In this document: positions 45,028 through 56,327 of the stretch, one piece after another
How positions within the stretch are numbered: position 1 is the first letter of the stretch
How the letters are laid out: every line of letters starts with the position of its first letter
Assembly: GCA_019828545.1 (NCBI GenBank)
Contig: JACVRA010000125.1
Span: 124,001 to 188,000, forward strand
Length of the DNA: 64,000 nt
Direction: 5' to 3'
DNA from: Paracamarosporium sp. OC-R06-R3
Taxonomy: Eukaryota > Ascomycota > Dothideomycetes > Pleosporales > Didymosphaeriaceae
The notes under the pieces: model-generated
Told to the model about the DNA's origin: nothing
Seen by the model: only the letters and a program-made list of their open reading frames with translations
Database searches by the model: none
Made by a program: the position numbers and the translations under genes

Positions 45028-45738
45028 CTAGCAAGGCCATCCGGTTCCGCCTGTGACACACTTCTTGTTCTTCGGATGCCATTGACAGCCCCAACTGATA
45101 TACTTGTACTTGCCCATATCGAACTCGACATCGTCTTGCTTGCCTGGAACGCTCTCGATGTACTCTGCGTGTCCATTGGCGGGGTCGCATGTCCCCCTAA
45201 TTTTCAATTAGTTCAAACAGGTACGTAATTGTTAGGAAGATTACTCACCTGGATTCGTAGAAGAAGCACACATACTCCGGAGGCCTCTCCCCAGGTCCCG
45301 GATTCTTCCAGCTGACATGTGAGTCGACATGGGCGATGTTTAAAATGTTGTCACGATTGTTTCCCGGGCCGACACCTTCAATTTCATTGCACCACGAGGA
45401 ACCAGCAGTCTTATTGAATGGTGCTTCCATCTTGGAATAATCTCCTGGGCTCTTCTTGGTCTTATAACCGCCGAACAGCCACTTGGTATCGGGGTCGTCA
45501 TCGCGCTTGAGGAGTGCATCGGTTGCGGGGTCGATGGTCTATCAATTATTAATATTTGACCAAGCATAAGCCTTTGTCCATCGTGGCTCACCGCAATCGT
45601 GGGAATTGGTACGGGGGCGCGTGCGACCTTGTAGGCCTGCTGTTGGACGCTACGAACTTGAGGACCATACAACGTCGGAGAGCCCGCAACGGTGACGATG
45701 AGTGCGATCAGCGGAAGGACCAGAGTGAGCAACTGCAT
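45028..45738 (-). CDS. Small secreted protein, six mature cysteines, possible Kex2 site
   Basis: Three exons on the minus strand (45738-45592, 45538-45249, 45196-45028) join in frame to 201 residues. The N-terminus is a signal peptide (MQLLTLVLPLIALIVTVAGS). A KR dibasic site in DALLKRDDDP may release a propeptide of about 40 residues. The mature part (starting WLFGGYKTKKSPGDYSK) has six cysteines: SSWCNE, EYVCFF, GTCDPA, WGCQWH, NKKCVT and GWPC, enough for three disulfides, and is rich in aromatic residues. I know no family. Size, secretion and cysteines match effector candidates. A minus-strand TATAAA lies at 45865-45870, about 130 bp before the start. Confidence 0.8.
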
Positions 45739-47094
45739 TTTGGCAGATGCGGACGGGGTGTCTTTGTGCGGCAGGGACACTCTTGGCGGGCGTTGACGTC
45801 AACGACAAAAGACAGGAGTCGAGTTGAGGCAGAAATAGAGGATCTCTGGACAAGATACCGGGGGTTTATATTACGTTCTGCGTGCGCTTCGGTCCGTGCG
45901 AGAGAAACCAATTGCAGTGAAGGAAGGCGCGAACTTGGTGATACAACTAACTAGGGTCGCCGCCTATCGAGTTGACCCAAAAATGTTGGCGTACTGCGAT
46001 TGATAGATAATGTTATATACTCAGTTCTTATCACAGTCAGATTCTGTGCAGCCGTCCGCAGTTCGTGATCCTTTTCAACACGAGTAAATTCGACAGCGCG
46101 GCAGTGGATCCACGTAAACAAGACCATGCGAAGAATGCTTATGCAAAGATACTTTTGATGTTGTCTCATTAGGGTTTTCCAGATATTTGGATAAAGCGTT
46201 TGTTAGAGATCCCTACAAGCTCCACTCAACAGTCGGCGGAACGCGACAGACAATCGCGAACGCCAAACAAAGATCGCAAACCAAAGATCGATTACCTCAA
46301 GAACTTAGTTATTCACTGTGAATTATATCCCTCTTTGGGGAACTATTGCGATTGTTGTTTAATTGCCTGTAATAGAGTGCCACGCAATACTTTATGTGAT
46401 GGAAACACATGGTTTTAGCGGCTCAATACCTTTGCGTTTGTTTTGGATATAAGCTTACCTAGGTCTCTTTGGCTGGAAATATGAAAAACAATTATAGATG
46501 AATGAGGGTCTTATGTTTCAATCGAAACCAAGAGGTCCTTACAGGAGTATATTGTGCACCTGTTGCAACCTACTTGTAAGGAAATCATGCTCACTGCAAG
46601 CACGGCTCAAAGAAAGGACAAGCTATTGAAACTCGTAGTTTCAGAGCAGAGAAGGGTGACAAGAATGTATCATTGCAGCAGGTGAAGCATGCATTCAGAT
46701 TAACAAGATTCAATGCAAATTGAGTGACATTGGTTTTCAACTATACCCGCCAATATTTGACAAGAGATATTAGATCAATCAAGTATATATAGAAGGCGTA
46801 CCCAGAGGAAGATAAAGGCTAATGTATGTGACACGGCCGGAAAAACGGAGACGAAGGTAGCTTGACCCCATCCGCTATTGACCAACAACAAAATAGGCCA
46901 TTAGTACACAATTCGAGGAAAGATGGATCGACCCCAGATCTCAAATCAGAACATCTTTTGACCGTTTGAACAACCCATCTCCACGCTGGATATTCACTGC
47001 CAGTATATGACCTTTCCACTTCATAATTCGCCACAAAATATTCAAGCTCGTATCCGTACAGACTTGACCTCACTGAGCGACCTCTGCGACAGCT
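45739..47094. other. Gene-poor stretch
   Basis: About 1.36 kb between the 5' end of one secreted-protein gene and the 3' end of the next. AT-rich with no coding signal; the 84-codon frame 46819-47073 overlaps the presumed 3' UTR of the next gene and is not gene-like. Confidence 0.4.
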
Positions 47095-47556
47095 TCAAGG
47101 ATACTTCCACACCATGTAGCTATGAATTTTGAATTCACCGAACAGAGTACCGCTCTGGCCTTTCACTCGCACTTTGTCATTCGTACATTTGTCGTCGCTG
47201 TCATGAAGTCAGATAAAAGCTAAATTGGCTACAATTGGAAGTCAGGGCACGTACCTGTAGACGTTGATGATGAAGCCACTGGCAAGATAGAATCGGTTAA
47301 CTTTGTGATCTTCGGTATCCGAAAGTCTCACGCAGTTTTCCGGGGAGCTAGTCAGACAGACTTTTGTGTTGTAACTGTAAGGCAAATGCCCATTGACATC
47401 GGGGACTCCCCATTGCATTGCACCAACTTGCTGGTATTTCGCGCCCTTCTCGACTTGTCCGCAGTCAGGATTGATGTCCGGTTCGTAGTACGTATTGCCC
47501 GCGACGAGGGAAATGAGAAAGGCGAGAAAAAGGGCGAGCGATTTGTTGAGAAGCAT
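47095..47556 (-). CDS. Small secreted protein, four mature cysteines
   Basis: Exons 47556-47255 and 47197-47095 join in frame over a 57-nt intron to give 134 residues. The ATG at 47556 gives a signal peptide (MLLNKSLALFLAFLISLVAG). The mature part has four cysteines (INPDCGQ, TKVCLTS, PENCVRL, DDKCTND) and ends EFKIHSYMVWKYP. The longer upstream frame to 47751 lacks a signal peptide at its start and is not used. Not a recognised family; a beta-rich secreted fold is likely. A minus-strand TATAAA at 47642-47647 is about 90 bp before the start. Effector-like by size and secretion only. Confidence 0.78.
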
Positions 47557-49827
47557 GGTGAAAGAGGAGGTTTTAGATGTATTACGCTCCTTACCAGGTA
47601 GTTTTAAAGTTGAGAACAATGTATTATCGAGGGAATGACCATTTATATACTTACAGGCGAGGAAAGGGAATGCTGCGAGTGTCAGACCATAACTGCGCTG
47701 CGTCGCGACCTTCCGTTCGTGATAAGAGCATCGGTGTTTGCATAATGCCACTATCTATCGTTGGAGATGGCCAGAGTTGTATAAGAGGTTGAATGGAAAT
47801 TAGAGAATGCTGTTTGATCGCACAGAGTATAATTGCATGAGGCTACTTCGTCGTTACTTTTTCATGTTATTTGTTCAAATGAACGATTAATACAACCTAT
47901 TGTGATAGAAGCACTACCGTTATTAATCAAGGATCAAAATGTCTTATTCAGATAGTAGGAAATGGTTTAGTGAGGAGATCATAATTACAATCACGGCATA
48001 CTAAGTTTTTTTGCTTGGAAAAGCGGAGCCACAAACGAAAGAAATTAGCTTCAGTATTGGCGATCTCGCACGAATCTGAGTCCATATTCATGCCACGGAT
48101 ACGATAAGTGTTAGGTCTATTTGCCCTGAGTCGTGGTTGCTTTCGCGTTCGCTGGCTTTTTCGATCAAATGATTGAGCGACGCTACTAGCCATAAAGCCC
48201 GAGAAGAGGTCAAAACACAAAGTATAGCACCATCTACAGTTTTTGGTTTCCTAACTGTGCAAAGGGACCGGTCTATTTTTGCATATGAGTCACACAGTCT
48301 GACCCAGTGTTTGCCTAACATATGACCCTGTCGCTGTCTTGGCTAGGGGTGTTGAAGACATAAATGTCGGAGAAGGTAAGACTGTAACTACTAGACCTGA
48401 TGCACATGCTGTGGTGCAACCTTCGGCAGAACCGATAGCACGCCTCAGCCGCACGTTTCTCACACAATTTAATTATTGAAGCATCCGAGGGGATGTCATC
48501 TTAAATAAGCGCATAAAGTTAAGGAAGGCGAAAGAGATCAACAGGAGGCAAATGGATCATTTACTACGAGGGCGCTTGGAGCATGGTAGGAGCACGAGGA
48601 ATCACGAATGGGAGCTGTAGCGTCTGTATGAGCATTCTGAATTTGCAAGTATCGGCACGAACTAGCCTGGAATGAGCAATGGGCACCTCTGAGTGGCAGA
48701 TCGGTGTGCGTACGGTTAACGAGGCACGAGCCACAACGTCGGAGAGAAATGTAAGTATCTGCAGTTATCGGCGAAGATTAGCCCAGAATAATGTTGAATA
48801 TATTCAAATGACCTTATCGCAGTATAACTCTCTGTTACACAAGTTCGCATTGACCCTTACGACAGGTGAGTTTAAGCCTTCACCGTTGCTAAGCGTTTAC
48901 TTGGCTGCATACCGGAACGCCTAGCTTCGTGAGTGGCTGTGGGGATTGTAGGCTCACCCCGCGCACCAATTTCTCAATGGGGCGTCGCTTGGATCCAAAA
49001 CCATCAGCGGCGTATAGTTACGCAGGAAAGGGCTAGTTTTCCGCGTCGTTCCGGACCCTGTAATACAAGCATTGCTCGGCGATGTCTTATATTTCTGGGG
49101 CTATAGTCATGCGGGGGCCAAACGGCTTTGGGAATATGAAATTATTCGAATGATCTTAGCCCAGTGTAAGGTCTCTAAATCGTCCGAGCATGCCTCACCG
49201 CTATTCATTCCCTTGCTGCTTAGTGCCAGCGATATCAAATCAATTGCTCCATTAGCCCAATCGAGAAATCCGAGATATGACTGCAGATATAATCTCTACC
49301 AATGCACATGGCTCAAACGTGTTATGGCATGCACATAAGCTTCTTTAAGCTACAGATCGGCATTTTCAGGAACGAAGGATACGATACTTAGGTCCTCCAC
49401 TCGGGATTGCACAGCAACACCTTGTTTTACCCACGAAGGATACGATACTCAGGTCCTCCACTCAGGGTTGTACAGTAACACCTTGTTTTACCCAATGGAT
49501 GAATCAGGACTGGGAAATCCTAGCGACATTACGGTAAGATAGGCCTGCGTCTACTCGTCCGCCCACAATCCAAGAGAGGGAAGCTCACTCCTGCAGAACC
49601 CGACAGCGGACTACACGGAGGACATGTCACTGTGCTGTAGTGGTCCACAAATCCGGAGACATGATAACTAAGCTGCAGCGGAGACGCGGAAGGCCCGAAG
49701 GAAACGAAGTATAAGTATCGAGAGGACTTCCACCATTTTATCCTCACCATTAACACGTCCATTACCTCCAAAGACATCCTTCACTACAACCTCAAGCCGA
49801 TCATCAATCAACCCTCCTATCGACAAC
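47557..49827. other. Long gene-poor stretch with a tandem duplication
   Basis: About 2.3 kb without a supported gene. It holds the 61-bp tandem duplication at 49372-49493 and the TATAAG element (49710-49715) of the following small secreted protein. Frames at 48679-48924 and 49072-49338 have no domain and are probably chance. Confidence 0.45.
49372..49493. repeat. 61-bp tandem duplication with transition-only differences
   Basis: Two adjacent 61-bp copies (49372-49432 and 49433-49493) start ACGAAGGATACGATACT and end CACCTTGTTTTACCC. By eye every difference between the copies is C/T or G/A. Confidence 0.85.
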
Positions 49828-50019
49828 ATGCAGTTCAAGCTCGCACTCACCGCCCTACTTTCCACTATGATGTGGAACACCTACGCCACGCACGTCTCTT
49901 GCCAGGCTGGCTTGAGCGACACCAACATCTGCGAGAAGACCTACTGCAAGTGCGACGGAAACAAGATCTTCTGTGAGAGCGGAACTACCTGCCTTCAGAC
50001 CTGCGTTTGCGCTGCTTAG
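49828..50019 (+). CDS. Small secreted cysteine-rich peptide, 63 residues, eight cysteines
   Basis: A single-exon frame of 63 residues. A signal peptide (MQFKLALTALLSTMMWNTYA) leaves a mature peptide of about 40 residues with eight cysteines at 25, 35, 40, 42, 49, 55, 59 and 61 (spacing C-x9-C-x4-C-x-C-x6-C-x5-C-x3-C-x-C), enough for four disulfides. It resembles secreted fungal effectors or small defence-type peptides, but the spacing matches no family I can name. A TATAAG element is about 115 bp upstream and the last codons (CVCAA) are close to the stop. Short frames need caution; signal peptide plus eight cysteines make chance unlikely. Confidence 0.8.
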   Translation: MQFKLALTALLSTMMWNTYATHVSCQAGLSDTNICEKTYCKCDGNKIFCESGTTCLQTCVCAA

Positions 50020-50921
50020 GCGCCATTTCGGTATGCATTCCCTCTCAACGTCGAGGTTCACTTAGTATCATGATGCTGATCTTCTCTGAGCATGATACTG
50101 GCTTCGATCGCTGCGATATATCTACGTCTTGATGAGGTTTTGTCCTATTTAGGGTTTCCCTCATCTTCGAACAAATGTTGAGACTAGATGGCTAAATGAA
50201 GATTTTAAACTGCTTGACCTTCTGTTGATTATCCTGTGCCTAACGTGTGACCGTAATGCCTGACTTCAGAGCTATATTGACAAATACATACTGCCCTCGT
50301 CTCAGTTTTTTGGTTGCTGATTGGCTTCGCTTCGCTTTCAAGCTGGCTCGTGCCTCGCCTCACCCTTTTGTAGCGTTCAACTTCTTGTGAACCATTGGCC
50401 GCGCCGCTAAGAAGCTGATTCCAAGGATTGATTGGCTGAAAGCCTGGGCATGATCCACCTCCTACGGCAGGGAAACATCCGACATATAGATATAATATTT
50501 ATATGAGCGCTGATACCACCGGAGCATGGAGGTAATTACTATACTCAACTCCGCACTGTTGAACTAGTTGATATAGTAAGTATCAGCCTAGAAGTACTCA
50601 AGACTAACTGCCACAGCTTACTTACCACAGAAGCAGATTTTAACATAACCGTCCTTGTAGCGCCTGTTCCAGCTAGCAACTTACTGTTAATGACCTCCTG
50701 GCCCTCTGTCTAGGTGTGCGAGAGGATTTCGTCCGGAGGAGCAAGGTCGTCGTCAGACGAGGCTAGCTCGTAGCCGCCGTCTAAGAGATTCTGGAGAAGG
50801 CTTATGGCCAATGTAACCCCACTTGCTGTCGAGGCGGAACATTTGTGAGCGCGGTCATGATGGCAGTCATAAGAGGTGCGAAGAGGCGCAGAGCAGCTGG
50901 TAGTATTCCCTAAATCTAACA
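50020..50921. other. Intergenic region
   Basis: About 900 bp downstream of the cysteine-rich peptide. An imperfect inverted repeat (AGTATCATG... and ...CATGATACT, 50064-50099) lies just after the stop codon and could be part of the transcript end. The frame 50710-50922 is not gene-like. Confidence 0.4.
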
Positions 50922-53543
50922 CTAATAGCCGTCTAAAAATGCTGCGCCTTGTGGCGAAGGATCAATAGACAAGTCAAACGCGTCCAACAGATCAAAACCG
51001 GTAAGTCCTAGTAACATAGTCTCTCTATCATGATAGGGAGAGGAAAATTCCTCATCCATCGAAAGATTACCAAAGCCAGAGATATCGTTGTTCCGAAGAG
51101 GCAAGGATGAATCTGGCCGAGGCGCTATGTCCTCTCCGGCGCGGTTCCGGACCGTATCCGGGCAGTCGCTGTCCATGGTCTGAGCCCAAGAACTATCCCG
51201 GACTGATGGTAGAAAATAGGAAGTAGGGGCAACGCAGTCCGTCGCCATATCTTCAACGGTGGCATATGGGCGATGAGTTTGTGAACGCCACTGCACCCAA
51301 TCGCTGTACTGTGTTACAGCTATTGGGGTTTGTGCCCCAAATCCCGATGGCCCCAAAGATACGTCGTCTAGCTTTGCTGCGGCTTGCGTTGCGATACCTC
51401 TCAAGGCTTCGACAAACTTGATGCTAGACATAGCAGCCGCATTCCCGATGGCCATTTGGCGCAAGCATTTCATTCCAAAGTTAAGCCTGCTATCGTATGT
51501 TGAATCCTTTTCCAGAATACCGGCAAATATAGTCATTGTAGTTGCGATGCTGCATGCCTGGAAATCCGTGAATGAAAACCTTACCATGTTTTTTCCGCGT
51601 TCTAGCATGTCAAACAATCGAAGCATCTTTGTAGCGCCTTTGACACAGTAGACAGAGAGCTTTTGCACTGTAGCGTTCGGCTGCGGCAAGTCTGTTTCCC
51701 GACCAAATGCATGCCGAAGCTTCGATCTCACAATGCTTACGAGGGACATCCTTCCCATGGTGATCCAAGCTGAGTAATAGTTCATATGGAGATGGATGAC
51801 AGTTCGGTAGGAGGGATCGGTTGGCTGAACGTTTTCCGGACGGCAGCGGGGCGGGAGTGTTCCCTTCCACCCTTTAAGTTCCGCGACGATTGAATCGGCG
51901 ACAATGCCGAAGTCCGTAGTATTGAAGATCTCGCTTCTTACCATGAACAAGTTAGTCAATGCCTTAGTCTCAATGGGAATATACTATACTCTGTTTCCGC
52001 TAAGCGATCTAGGATCCGAATGATTCGTACGTATGCAATTTGGTGTTGTATGTTATCAAACGTCTGCACGGAGTCTAATTGTGGTAGGGGAGAAGGGAGA
52101 GGAACTCGGATGATATTAGCATCGATGGACCGACATTGATTAAGCTTAACCGTTAAAGTTCTAGATGGGAAACAACGTTAGCAAAGGACCGGCATCCTGT
52201 TAACTACAATCAACCTACCGCTCTACAGCGTAGATAGACCACCAAAGTCGAGAACGCACCTCCCTCTCACTTGGCTCTACTTCTGCATCATCCACGATCC
52301 GATGGAGATCAAAAGCAATGGCCTTCCTCAATGCTATTCCTATATATACATACGACGATCCGATGGCGTTTTGAGGAAGTAGGTAAACGGCTAATGCAAA
52401 AGTGGCTTGTATCGCTCTCAAACATTGTCTTTCAACGACGTCGGGTATGAGCAGCCTGGCTTGATCGAAGAAAATTTGCCCCGGGTCGCCATAGTCATCA
52501 TGACGAATCATCGGGGTGGAACCTTCTGATTCTAGCAAGGGGGTCCGCTGTGCGCCTAGAGCAAAGACTGCTAGGATGAGACAAACGAAGCTCGCGTCAT
52601 TTCGCAAGGTTGAGTCCGAATTGTTGTAAAATTGTTCGACCTCGGCGAGGAATCTGGCTTGGTCAAAGTAGAAAAAGTTGTCCGTGCCGTACTTCATACA
52701 AGTATCTAGGAGAAAGTTTGCAACATGTCGAGGAGGGAGTTTATCTACGACTCTCTGTAGCTTTGAAAGCTCTGCCTGCGCAAGGGCGGGGAGTTGAGTG
52801 GCCTGTAGTATTACCGTGAATTAGGCCAAGGAAGACATTCAAGGAAGAGTAATTGAGATCTCACCGCTGGGGCTGTAGGAAAGTTATCATCCGGAGGCGC
52901 ATGGTAGTCAATTGAGAAGATATCCTGCAGGTGTGCTAGGAATTTTGGCCACGATGCTCTGTCCATGTGTGATACCATTCGAGGAAGTGGGTGGTTTCTA
53001 CTAGGGAATCCCTGCTCCGAAGATTGGCTGACATTAGGATGGCTGTATGAGCTTGTAATTAGTGGAATATGACGGCTCATAGATGAAGGTTCCCGTTGAG
53101 AGCTAATCTGCGGTAGCTGGGTATTAGCAACCAATTTGCTGATGGCGTGAGATAAGTTATTGCTAGCCAGCGAGGCATTTATCATAATACCTTTCGAATC
53201 TGCATGGAAGTCTATCTGTAGAACACCTCTTACAGACGCCGGAAATTGTCGCGATGCACTTGCTCTTTCGTGCCTTGCAACGCGCGCATCTGGAACTCTT
53301 TCAGTCAGCGATCACGGCCCGGCAATGTGTCATCTGGGATCTCTTATCGCACGCTTGGGCGGCTCGTTTCCGGTTCGCATCGGGAACGCGTCTACGTCCT
53401 CTGCGACGGATAGCCGCGGCTGTGACCGTTTTCATAGCGCCCGTCTGGACTGAATGATCAAAAGGAACAACTCTGAGACCTGGCGTAGGAGGATAGAGGG
53501 CTGGGCACGCCTTCGGGATATTGTCATCAGAGGCGGCTTGCAT
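50922..53543 (-). CDS. Zn(II)2Cys6 transcription factor, divergent from aconitase X
   Basis: Six exons on the minus strand (53543-53353, 53289-53191, 53138-52865, 52802-52219, 52160-51990, 51936-50922) join in frame to 777 residues. The zinc cluster is only revealed by splicing the first intron: RKRAAQ joins ACARCKARKSKC then VCKRCSTDRLPC, with Cys65, 68, 75, 83, 86 and 93 all present. The fungal-specific domain follows (FLLDTCMKYGTDNFFYFDQ, LRKAIAFDLHRI, RSRLWWSIYAVER). The last acceptor is AAG rather than CAG/TAG, but frame and homology-like sequence support it. Met37 is an alternative start. With 406 bp to aconitase X on the opposite strand, it is the likely local regulator of that gene and of the transporter. 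Confidence 0.87.
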
Positions 53544-53949
53544 CGGTAACAGGTGAAACGATAAGTGGTTGGGTGCAGTCGGTAGCGAGGCTAGTTCTCT
53601 GGGCTAGCGGGTAGCCTTTACCACGTGATCGACATTTTTCCGATGTCTGCCATGGTTTATATGCGACGAGAATTACGACTCTCGTTGAGTGTGATGTATT
53701 CGCAACTTGTTGTTCATAGAGAGGTGTATCTCCACGCATATCAGCGCCTATTCAACCACACAAAGTCGTCCAAGTCCTTAGCTACCTAGCTTCTTAATCC
53801 AGTAGGATCTAGCGCAGCCGTCTTCTGCACACGATTGACAACAGACATCTTCAATAAAGAGGGCCAACTTTTTCATGAGTTTGGTATGACCTACTCGACT
53901 AGAGGAAGAGACTGTATACGATTCGTCCGAGAAACCCGAACCTTATCTA
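53544..53949. promoter_or_regulatory. Divergent promoter, Zn2Cys6 regulator / aconitase X
   Basis: The 406 bp contain a CACGTG box at 53622-53627 and, 3 bp later, an inverted pair GACAT..ATGTC at 53631-53647. Both are plausible protein sites; no binding is proved. Confidence 0.35.
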
Positions 53950-55770
53950 ATGACCGCTGAAACACTATCTCGATCGAATGTGACGGAGCCGTTTTGGGTA
54001 CAGGGCAAAACCTCTGTCAACGGCAAGGCTACCGGCAAGCTACTATCAAGCGGTCTCGAACTGAGCTTCTGGGGCGGCGTCAATCCGCGGACAGGAGAAG
54101 TTATAGACAGACACCATACTCTGAGCGGTACCTTCCTTCAAGGTCGTATCCTGGCAATTCCCACCGGTCGTGGATCATGTTCCGGAAGCGGAGTATTACT
54201 GGAGCTTCTTCTGAATGACAAAGGACCAACCGCTATTGTTTTCCAGAAACGGGATGATATCTTGACACTTGGTGTTATGATTGCTGAGGAGTTATTCGGC
54301 AAAGCTATACCAGTCCTTGCGCTCGAGCTCGCCGATTTTGACCGCCTTCTGAGCTACCACGGCTGCGAGATGTATATTGATGATGACAGTATTTCGAGTT
54401 ATCAGTTGAACAGCAACAGACGACAACATTCCCATCTCAATAGCAACCTGAAACTTAAACAAGGCACCGACGACATAGTTTTGTCACAGATCGATCGAGA
54501 CTTGATGGATGGGGTCTATGGGGATGCAGCTCGCGCGTCAATACGCATCATCTTACGCATGGCCGCACTTCTCGGAGCCAATGACCTCATGGACATCAGC
54601 CAAGCCCATATCGACGCTTGTATATATACCGGGCCAGGTTCACTAGCTGTAGCCGAGAGATTTCGGGACTGGGGAGGTCGAGTCCGGGTACCGACATCGC
54701 TGAACTCAATATCCATTGACCTGAGACGCTGGAAAGCACAAGGAATCGAAGCCGGATTTGCTGGAGCAGCTACAAAACTCGCCAAGGCCTTTACTGACAT
54801 GGGTGCGAGCCCAACCTTTACCTGCGCTCCCTACCAGCTTGATAGCGCCCCAAGACTTGGGGATCAGGTCGCATGGGCAGAGTCTAATGCAGTAGTATAT
54901 GCGAATAGCGTTTTAGGCGCGAGAACCATGAAGTACCCAGATTTCCTAGACATCGCTATTGCACTTACAGGGCGAGCCCCGAGAGGGGGACCGCATGTCG
55001 ATATCAACAGAAAGGCTACAATCGTGATAAATATGGTCGACTTGTACGGACAGGGCAGCGAGAGCGTCGATGATGCCTTCTATCCCCTATTAGGCTATCA
55101 TATTGGGGCTTTGGTATCTAGCCACATCCCCGTTGTTATTGGCATGGAGTCTCTAGTCCCTTCGAAAGACGACCTCAAGGCGTTTGGAGCAGCATTTGCT
55201 ACTGTCTCAAGTGCTCCAATGTTCCATATCTTAGGTGTCACTCCAGAAGGTACCTCGTTGCAGGCTGTCGTTGGGAAACAGGGTGCTATACGCACCATAG
55301 ATGTCAGGCTCAAAGACTTGGTCGGTTGCTGGAATAGCTTGAATTGTTGCCGCACAAGACATGAACAGATTGACCTCGTGTCCCTCGGGAATCCCCATTT
55401 CTCATTCTCCGAAATAAGAAAGCTTGCGAAGCTCTGCCAAGGCCGGAGGCGAGCCGAACACACTGTCATCAAAGTAACATGCGGACGGGCAACTCATAGT
55501 TTGGCTAGCCAAGCAGGATATGTGAAAGAGCTTGAAGAATTTGGAGTTGAGTTCATCACCGATACTTGCTGGTGTATGATCACTGAACCAATGATATCGT
55601 CGTATGCAAAGGCTATCATGACGAATTCAGGCAAGTATGCACACTATGGGCCAGGCCTTACTGGAAAGGATTTTTACTTTGCAAGTTTGGCGGGATGTAT
55701 AGAGGCCGCTTGTGGTGGTATTCCAGGTCACTTTATACCATCGTGGTTAATAGACACCTCCACGACATGA
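53950..55770 (+). CDS. Aconitase X (fused swivel and catalytic domains)
   Basis: An intronless frame of 606 residues combining both aconitase X halves, which are separate proteins in many prokaryotes. The N-terminal swivelling domain (DUF126-like, about residues 20-150) has the Ser/Gly-rich loop ILAIPTGRGSCSGSGVLLEL. The catalytic domain (DUF521-like) follows: GPGSLAVAERF, TCAPYQLDSAPRLGDQ, WAESNAVVYANSVLGART and TGRAPRGGPH, then SLGNPHFSFSEI and the C-terminal cluster-related YGPGLTGKDFYFASLAGC. Characterised aconitase X enzymes are dehydratases, for example of cis-3-hydroxy-L-proline in bacteria or of a mevalonate phosphate in archaea; the fungal substrate cannot be read from sequence. Divergent from the Zn2Cys6 regulator and followed by an MFS transporter. 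Confidence 0.92.
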   Translation: MTAETLSRSNVTEPFWVQGKTSVNGKATGKLLSSGLELSFWGGVNPRTGEVIDRHHTLSGTFLQGRILAIPTGRGSCSGSGVLLELLLNDKGPTAIVFQKRDDILTLGVMIAEELFGKAIPVLALELADFDRLLSYHGCEMYIDDDSISSYQLNSNRRQHSHLNSNLKLKQGTDDIVLSQIDRDLMDGVYGDAARASIRIILRMAALLGANDLMDISQAHIDACIYTGPGSLAVAERFRDWGGRVRVPTSLNSISIDLRRWKAQGIEAGFAGAATKLAKAFTDMGASPTFTCAPYQLDSAPRLGDQVAWAESNAVVYANSVLGARTMKYPDFLDIAIALTGRAPRGGPHVDINRKATIVINMVDLYGQGSESVDDAFYPLLGYHIGALVSSHIPVVIGMESLVPSKDDLKAFGAAFATVSSAPMFHILGVTPEGTSLQAVVGKQGAIRTIDVRLKDLVGCWNSLNCCRTRHEQIDLVSLGNPHFSFSEIRKLAKLCQGRRRAEHTVIKVTCGRATHSLASQAGYVKELEEFGVEFITDTCWCMITEPMISSYAKAIMTNSGKYAHYGPGLTGKDFYFASLAGCIEAACGGIPGHFIPSWLIDTSTT

Positions 55771-56327
55771 ACACAATAGAAAAGGTTACGCTACTAGCAT
55801 ATCTAGGATTTAACTAGTGAAAGATATGATTTCAATATAAGTTTTATTTCTTATTGGTGTAAGTTACACTATTTTTTATAGACTACTCTTTTATGTAACG
55901 CGTAAGTAGATACAAGAGTAAGTAGTAGCTTTAGTCATCTAGGTCACTCTTTTTATTAAACATACTAAGCGAGTTATCGTCTAAGGCGTGTTAACTGTTG
56001 GCTGCGTATATAGGTTCGCTTCGCGATCATGCGGAGCCGAGGCGATCGTATAAATCCTCCACACTTCCCCGCAATACTGTAAGTGCCGATCTGACGATGT
56101 GGGGACCTATATAAAGGGAGCTCGTGTGCGCAGTGGGTGAAGTGACTACAATAAGAAGCACATACACAATCATTTCTTTGCTAAGTGCCAGTACTTGTAC
56201 ACAATAGTGATAAAACACGATCGGGAATCCTGTATTGAGTGGACCATATAAACTTCAACAGCAGTACAATCCCGCCCTTAACCTGTGCTTGCCACTCTGG
56301 AAAGCAAAACGACGCTTTCTCTGTGAA
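55771..56327. other. AT-rich intergenic region and transporter promoter
   Basis: The first 250 bp are unusually AT- and TA-rich compared with the flanking genes and could be an altered repeat relic. TATATAAA at 56108-56115 lies about 215 bp before the transporter ATG. Confidence 0.4.

Noticed and set aside
46819..47073. 84-codon minus-strand frame next to the small secreted gene
   Set aside because: It lies just past the stop codon of the spliced secreted-protein gene, probably its 3' UTR, and has no signal peptide or domain.
55771..56030. AT-rich stretch as a transposon remnant
   Set aside because: No terminal repeats, target-site duplication or transposase-like frame was found; kept only as an AT-rich intergenic region.
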